Part shown: positions 20,932-24,445 of the stretch, piece after piece | Layout: each line of letters opens with the position of its first letter | Numbering within the stretch: the stretch's first letter is position 1 | From: Spirogloea muscicola | Taxonomy: Eukaryota > Streptophyta > Zygnematophyceae > Spirogloeales > Spirogloeaceae | DNA: 24,445 nt | Direction of reading: 5' to 3' | Assembly (NCBI GenBank): GCA_009602725.1 | Contig: WELB01000001.1 | Span: 1,153,246-1,177,690 of the forward strand | Translations under genes and position numbers: made by a program | The notes under the pieces: generated by a model | Database searches by the model: none | Told to the model about the DNA's origin: nothing | What the model saw: the letters and a program-made list of their open reading frames with translations, nothing else

Positions 20932-21607
20932 CTAGCGTGCCCTTGCAAGAGATTGAATTACCTGCAACTTGTTCTGATTGATGCACACATGCAATGAAAA
21001 GCACTAAAACTCATTGCGTACTTTCTTCAACTCCCGAAATGCTGGCGTCCACGGCGCCAAATATCTGACAAGTGAAGGTGAGTGTAAAGAAGACATGGGT
21101 TTTAAGGATCTCAACAGGATAGAAAGCAGACTCGGAAGATAAGTGAGACATCTTCAAATGTCCCTCTGCAATTGCTCTAGCAATGAATGACAATACCTCT
21201 TGTAAGAAATGTCCTCATGTGTGCGACCACATGCATGTCGATGATCTATCACTTGGAGGCGGCTGGTCTTGACTAGACGAAAGCAAGAAATGTTTAATGG
21301 CAAGGTCTGAACGTGAAGGAATGATCTTCAAGACAGGCGTGTTGTCGCCGATGGCCAGTCTAAAGGCACCTGGCATGAGCAATTAGAGTGTCCTCCAGAC
21401 AGGGGCAGTAAGGAACAATTGGCCGTCAACTGAACAACTTGAGCTCCTCCAGATGGTCAATGATTGTACAAGTCAGCGCTCACTTTGCAGTCGAAGTGTA
21501 GAAACAAGGTGGGGGCTGCTCCAGAAGAACTGCAATGGATAGCTCAACCAATGATAGACCGCGAAGTTATGTGCAGCTCGTCTCTGAGGGTATTGGTCGT
21601 TGTACAT
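20932..21607 (-). CDS. Candidate small five-exon gene, function unknown
   Basis: Five minus-strand exons can be joined: 21607-21484, 21369-21313, 21272-21197, 21064-21022, 20961-20932. The phases fit at every junction and the total is 330 bases (109 residues). Donors are GTGAGC, GTTCAG, GTATTG and GTACGC, and each intron ends in AG; the second has a good pyrimidine tract. Residues 14-40 are aromatic and hydrophobic (FAVYHWLSYPLQFFW), then a basic, mixed region follows (SRLQVIDHRHACGRTHEDIS; YLAPWTPAFRELKK) ending VIQSLARAR. I recognise no family. The frame is open upstream of the ATG into repeat sequence, so the first exon could be longer or wrong. The model was assembled by choosing splice sites, so chance assembly is a real possibility; the last three exons look most coding-like. 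Confidence 0.35.
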
Positions 21608-21619
21608 AATCAGGTCCAG

Positions 21620-22004
21620 AGGGCGGCGGAGGCCCACCACCTCTCGCGTGAGAGAGCGAGAAGAAAGCGCGGCCAGATTGACTGGTGGCTGGGAAAGGCC
21701 AGCCCAAAGCTGGAGAGAGCGGTAGGGGCAGATGAAGTAGTGGCAGAACCAGCTCTAACAGAAGTAATGGCTGTGAGAGGGCAATCCAAAAAGAATGAAA
21801 GTGAGAGCTGAAAGATAAAAGCCGCTCGTTTGAAAAGGGGCGAGGGCTAAGGAAAAGAGAAGGGGCGAGGGCTTAGAGAACAGCGCTTCCAAATTGACTG
21901 GTGGCTGTGAGAGGCCAGCCAAAAATTTTAATGGACAAGGAATAGTCAGTCCGCAAATGAACAAGGTCCAAAGGAGCCGGAAAGACCTGGAGATCACTAA
22001 GAGT
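21620..22004 (-). repeat. Purine-rich dispersed repeat sequence with two hairpin copies
   Basis: Two related blocks carry GACTGGTGGCTG followed by a GGCTGG/CCAGCC-type hairpin, at about 21677-21706 and 21895-21922. Read on the minus strand they belong to the same GGGCTGG hairpin family as the copies at 8570 and 12621. The stretch between them is rich in AGAGA and GGGCGAGGGCT words. No gene is seen. Confidence 0.6.
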
Positions 22005-22156
22005 GGGAGAAGAGGAGAAGGCGAGCAGGGCGCATGAATAGGAAGGGAGGCCAAATCAAGCCAATACATTGTTCAAGCAGAGGCTAGTGCAAACTAAACA
22101 AGGCTACATACTACGGAGACCTAAGCTAAGGTGCCTAAGGTGACATTAGTACCCAC
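22005..22156 (-). repeat. Dispersed repeat R1, copy B
   Basis: The reverse complement matches 8711-8860 over its whole length, from GTGGGTACTAATGTCACC through GAACAATGTATTGGCTTGA to TTCATGCGCCC. Here the block lies next to the hairpin family, as copy A does, so both may be parts of one element. Confidence 0.85.
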
Positions 22157-22214
22157 TAAGGGTGGCAGATTTTAAGGGTGGGAGAAGAGAAGGGAGCTCT
22201 GCCAAAGAAGCTCT

Positions 22215-22320
22215 CCCTGGCCCCCTTCTCGTACTTTGTACATTCTTTTCTGGGCTGGCTTGTCCAGCCCCTATCCTCAATGGGCGAGCCCTTCGTTCTT
22301 CCAAAGAAGAAAGAAAGGTG
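22215..22320 (+). repeat. Single arm of the fold-back repeat, with hairpin
   Basis: This contains CTGGCCCCCTTCTCG, the hairpin GGGCTGG/CCAGCCC at 22252-22270, then CCTATCCTCAATGGGCGAGCCC. It is almost the same as the right arm of the 12515-12816 inverted repeat read in reverse complement, but has no opposing arm nearby. Confidence 0.85.
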
Positions 22321-22478
22321 TGAGAGAAGCAGCTCTTCCAAAGAAGTAAGCTACACCAAGTGGACAGTACGCATATAACGAGGGCAACGGGTGTGAGAAG
22401 CTAGCCAATAACAAAGCAAGCAAGGTCCACGAGGTGAGCGAGGTAGAGAGATCAGAATCTGCGAGTGTTGAGATTGCG

Positions 22479-22754
22479 ATGAGTTTTGGTGCTGGCCGTG
22501 CTCGGCGCGGTTGGCAGTTGGTGGCTGGACCTCCTGCAGCGGCATGTACAGCGGACCATCAATGTTCGGCATTAACAGCAAGGTGAGCTGCCCAGCTGCC
22601 GGCGGACTTTGAGCAGCTCAAAGTCAGCCGGGTCACTTGCCCAGGTGTTCCGCATGTGGCTTTCCGTCTCATTTCAGCGTTCCCAGGCTCATGGCAGTGC
22701 AATTGAGCAGGCGGGCAGGCCGCACTTGGGCTGCTGCTTCTGAGCTTTGTCGAG
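22479..22754 (+). other. Possible first two exons of a gene, very weak
   Basis: A locally GC-rich island starts with an ATG at 22479 and runs to an AAG/GTGAGC donor at 22582. A second piece, 22678-22754, follows a TTTCAG acceptor and ends at CGAG/GTGACT; the phases agree. The 60 residues (MSFGAGRARRGW to RTWAAASELCR) look like a plastid leader. No mature domain follows before the repeats begin, so this may be a gene cut by insertions or chance. Confidence 0.18.
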
Positions 22755-22879
22755 GTGACTATTTTCTAGCTGCAAATCTGAAAGAGCTGTTTCATTTCCA
22801 GCTGCAAGTTACTCCGACTTGCGGCTGCTGACTCGGGGTTACCGAACTGAAGCCATTTGCATAGCTGCGCTCTTATAGC

Positions 22880-22990
22880 GCCGTTCGACCTTTTGGACCT
22901 TGTCCACTTTTCATAGGCTGGCTTCCAGAGCCCTCACGACCTTTGGAGGATCCCCTTATCTTTGCCCCCCACCTACTTGATCGAAGTCTA
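22880..22990 (+). repeat. Diverged hairpin-family repeat
   Basis: TTTGGACCTTGTCCA, followed by AGGCTGGCTTCCAGAGCCCT at 22915-22934, resembles the family member on the minus strand near 21905-21985 (TTTGGACCTTGTTCATT, then GGCTGG). The hairpin is degenerate. Confidence 0.5.
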
Positions 22991-23015
22991 CCATTGTGAG
23001 TGAGGCTTTCGCGGG

Positions 23016-23386
23016 CGGAATCCTCGCTACCCATATGCTGCGATGCCCCACTGGCCCGAAGTGGTGGGCGTTCAATATCTGCTGCGGGATGCCTTGTCGG
23101 AGTTGATTGTGACGCCAGCTAACGTGCTCTTGTGGAGGTGATGAAGACCATGCCCATCACCACGGACGCTCAATGACGCCATCACCGTCGCCGCACCCTA
23201 GACATTGTGGGTGTACAACCTGGCGGAGGTCCACGAGCCTTGGTCAATGTAGTTGTGACGGAGGCGTACAAGAGTTCAGCATCGACCCACATTGCTGGCC
23301 ACGCACTTGGGAGAGCAGAGCAGAGAAAGCTGCAGCACTACTTTGACTACCCCCGCAGCAATCTCCTCCTATGGGCCGCAATTTGA
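23016..23386 (+). pseudogene. Decayed retroelement-like coding remnant
   Basis: Two protein-like open pieces in different frames are separated by stops. 23016-23141 encodes PHWPEVVGVQYLLRDALSEL and then TPANVLLWR. 23177-23386 encodes RRRTLDIVGVQPGGGPRALV and, further on, VVVTEAYKSSAST, HIAGHALGRAEQRKLQHYF. The run of a DxxGxxPGGGPRALV-type strand followed by a Lys/Arg-rich Ala-Glu helix recalls the region after the reverse transcriptase in non-LTR retrotransposon ORF2 proteins. The match is by general look only. It is broken by frame changes and cannot be active. Repeat R2 follows 125 bases downstream and may be its tail. Confidence 0.4.
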
Positions 23387-23510
23387 CAACTGTGGCTGCA
23401 CGGGTCGTCGTTTTCATACCCTACTTAAGAACATGTAAAAGTAGAATATGCACGATGTAAGGATATGCTTCCAGCCGATATGGGCATGCCGGCAGCATAA
23501 TTGTCGTTTT

Positions 23511-23745
23511 TGTGACGTCGTGTCAGCCCCTTTGCAGCTCAAGCTCATACTTTGCACCAAAGCTGGTCGAGCTTTAGCTGGAGGCAAAAGGGCTTGTCAT
23601 TAGGAAAGAAATTTGCCGTCCAGTATTCTGGCATTAGTTGGCGACCTCTACGTGCTGATTCATGGTTACTGAGCGGTTCAAATTTAGCAGCAGGTGATGT
23701 ACATCTGTCGCTGTGCTTGCCTTCGTACTTGGCCTCTCTGCAGCC
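23511..23745 (+). repeat. Dispersed repeat R2, copy B
   Basis: This is a direct diverged copy of 8921-9165, in the same orientation and with the same word order from TGACGTCGTGTCAGCC to TGTGCTTGCCTTC. It follows the retroelement-like remnant. Confidence 0.8.
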
Positions 23746-23879
23746 GCTGGCTTTCCTCAAGAGGACTACTGCTTTCTGGCGGCTAGTCTTTCTACCTTGC
23801 GGTTGCATCCCAGAGGTTAACAAGTGGTAATTCTACATGGTACTACCTACTTGTGTGTGACAGCGGTTTTCGGTCCCCT

Positions 23880-24445
23880 GCAGACAATTGTCAACTGTCT
23901 TCAAGCTGGCTTTTCCTAGCCCTCGCCTCCTCTGGATGAGCTACTCTCAGGCCCTCCAACACTCGATCCACACTACTTTGTGTTTGACAGAGGGAAGAAT
24001 GCGGCTGCTAATGTCGGAGCGGATCGGGCTAACCGACAATCAGTGGCAGCGGCTAGCCGGACGATGAGTCGGTCTATAATCACGAGCAACGGGAACACGT
24101 CGGGTGTCACACCCTGCGGGGTACCCTGAATCGGCATCAGACCTCTTGCCCGTTACATAGAAGAAGTGGCACTCCCAATGGGGGCAAGGGCTGCAAAAAG
24201 CCAGCCCAAATAGAAATCACAAAAGTTCAGAGGGGCCTAAGAGCGGCGAGCAGCTACAAAGGGGCCTGAGGATGCAATGGTAAAACAGGGGGAGGATGGA
24301 TCACTCAATAAGTACGAGTGAGGAGCCTCAGATCCGACAGACTAGCTGCCGGGAAGCTATCACCCTGACGAAAGCCAGAGCCCGCAGCGAGAGCACGGCC
24401 AGCTCGCAGATGCAGAGCGTGGGCCATGGACCGCTGCAGGGATAC
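23880..24445. other. Right end: hairpin-family traces, no recognisable gene
   Basis: Two more traces of the hairpin family occur: ACAATTGTCAACTGTC followed by AGCTGGCTTTTCCTAGCCC near 23884-23922, and GGGCTGCAAAAAGCCAGCCC at 24188-24207. A frame of 44 codons ending at about 24129 (KNAAANVGADRANRQS) is open but has no known motif. I call no gene up to the window edge. Confidence 0.4.

Noticed and set aside
20932-24445. A defence, CRISPR or phage-like system in the right part
   Set aside because: No repeat-spacer array, integrase, nuclease or toxin-antitoxin motif was seen; the region is eukaryotic repeat sequence.

Overview
The window reads as nuclear DNA of a photosynthetic eukaryote, most likely a green alga (Chlorophyta). 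Genes are split by many short GT-AG introns. Several predicted proteins belong to plastid families and begin with Ala/Arg/Ser-rich leaders: a kinase-like plus fibrillin fusion of the FBN11/PAP14 type, lumazine synthase, and APS reductase with a C-terminal thioredoxin-fold domain. First exons are GC-rich and often sit beside CGG/GCC repeats. The species cannot be named from the sequence. Exon models were built by hand from frame continuity, splice sites and family motifs, and the exon phases were checked.

Layout. 265-4937 (+): 13-exon FBN11/PAP14-like gene whose kinase part has lost key catalytic residues. 4938-6449: intergenic, with a 37-bp minisatellite (seven units), a 44-bp near-perfect palindrome and small duplications. 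6450-8395 (-): seven-exon lumazine synthase (riboflavin pathway) with an in-frame run of seven Phe codons in its leader and a tRNA-like sequence at the end of intron 1. 8510-9200: diverged interspersed repeats. 9987-12375 (-): six-exon aldo/keto reductase. 12515-12816: long inverted repeat. 12974-13393: assembly gap. 13394-16600 (+): serine carboxypeptidase whose start lies in the gap. 17515-20507 (+): nine-exon APS reductase with an ambiguous base that breaks the frame. 20932-21607 (-): candidate small five-exon gene of unknown function. 21620-24445: mostly repeats, including a decayed piece resembling a non-LTR retrotransposon ORF.

The genes do not form a pathway cluster. Sulfate reduction, riboflavin synthesis, a plastoglobule-type protein, a redox enzyme and a secretory or vacuolar peptidase simply lie next to each other. 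I found no CRISPR array, phage module or other clear new multi-gene system. The points most worth a second look are the unknown small gene, the Cys-to-Ser change in the APS reductase redox site, the tRNA-like element at the lumazine synthase 3' splice site, and a repeat family marked by a GGGCTGG/CCAGCCC hairpin.
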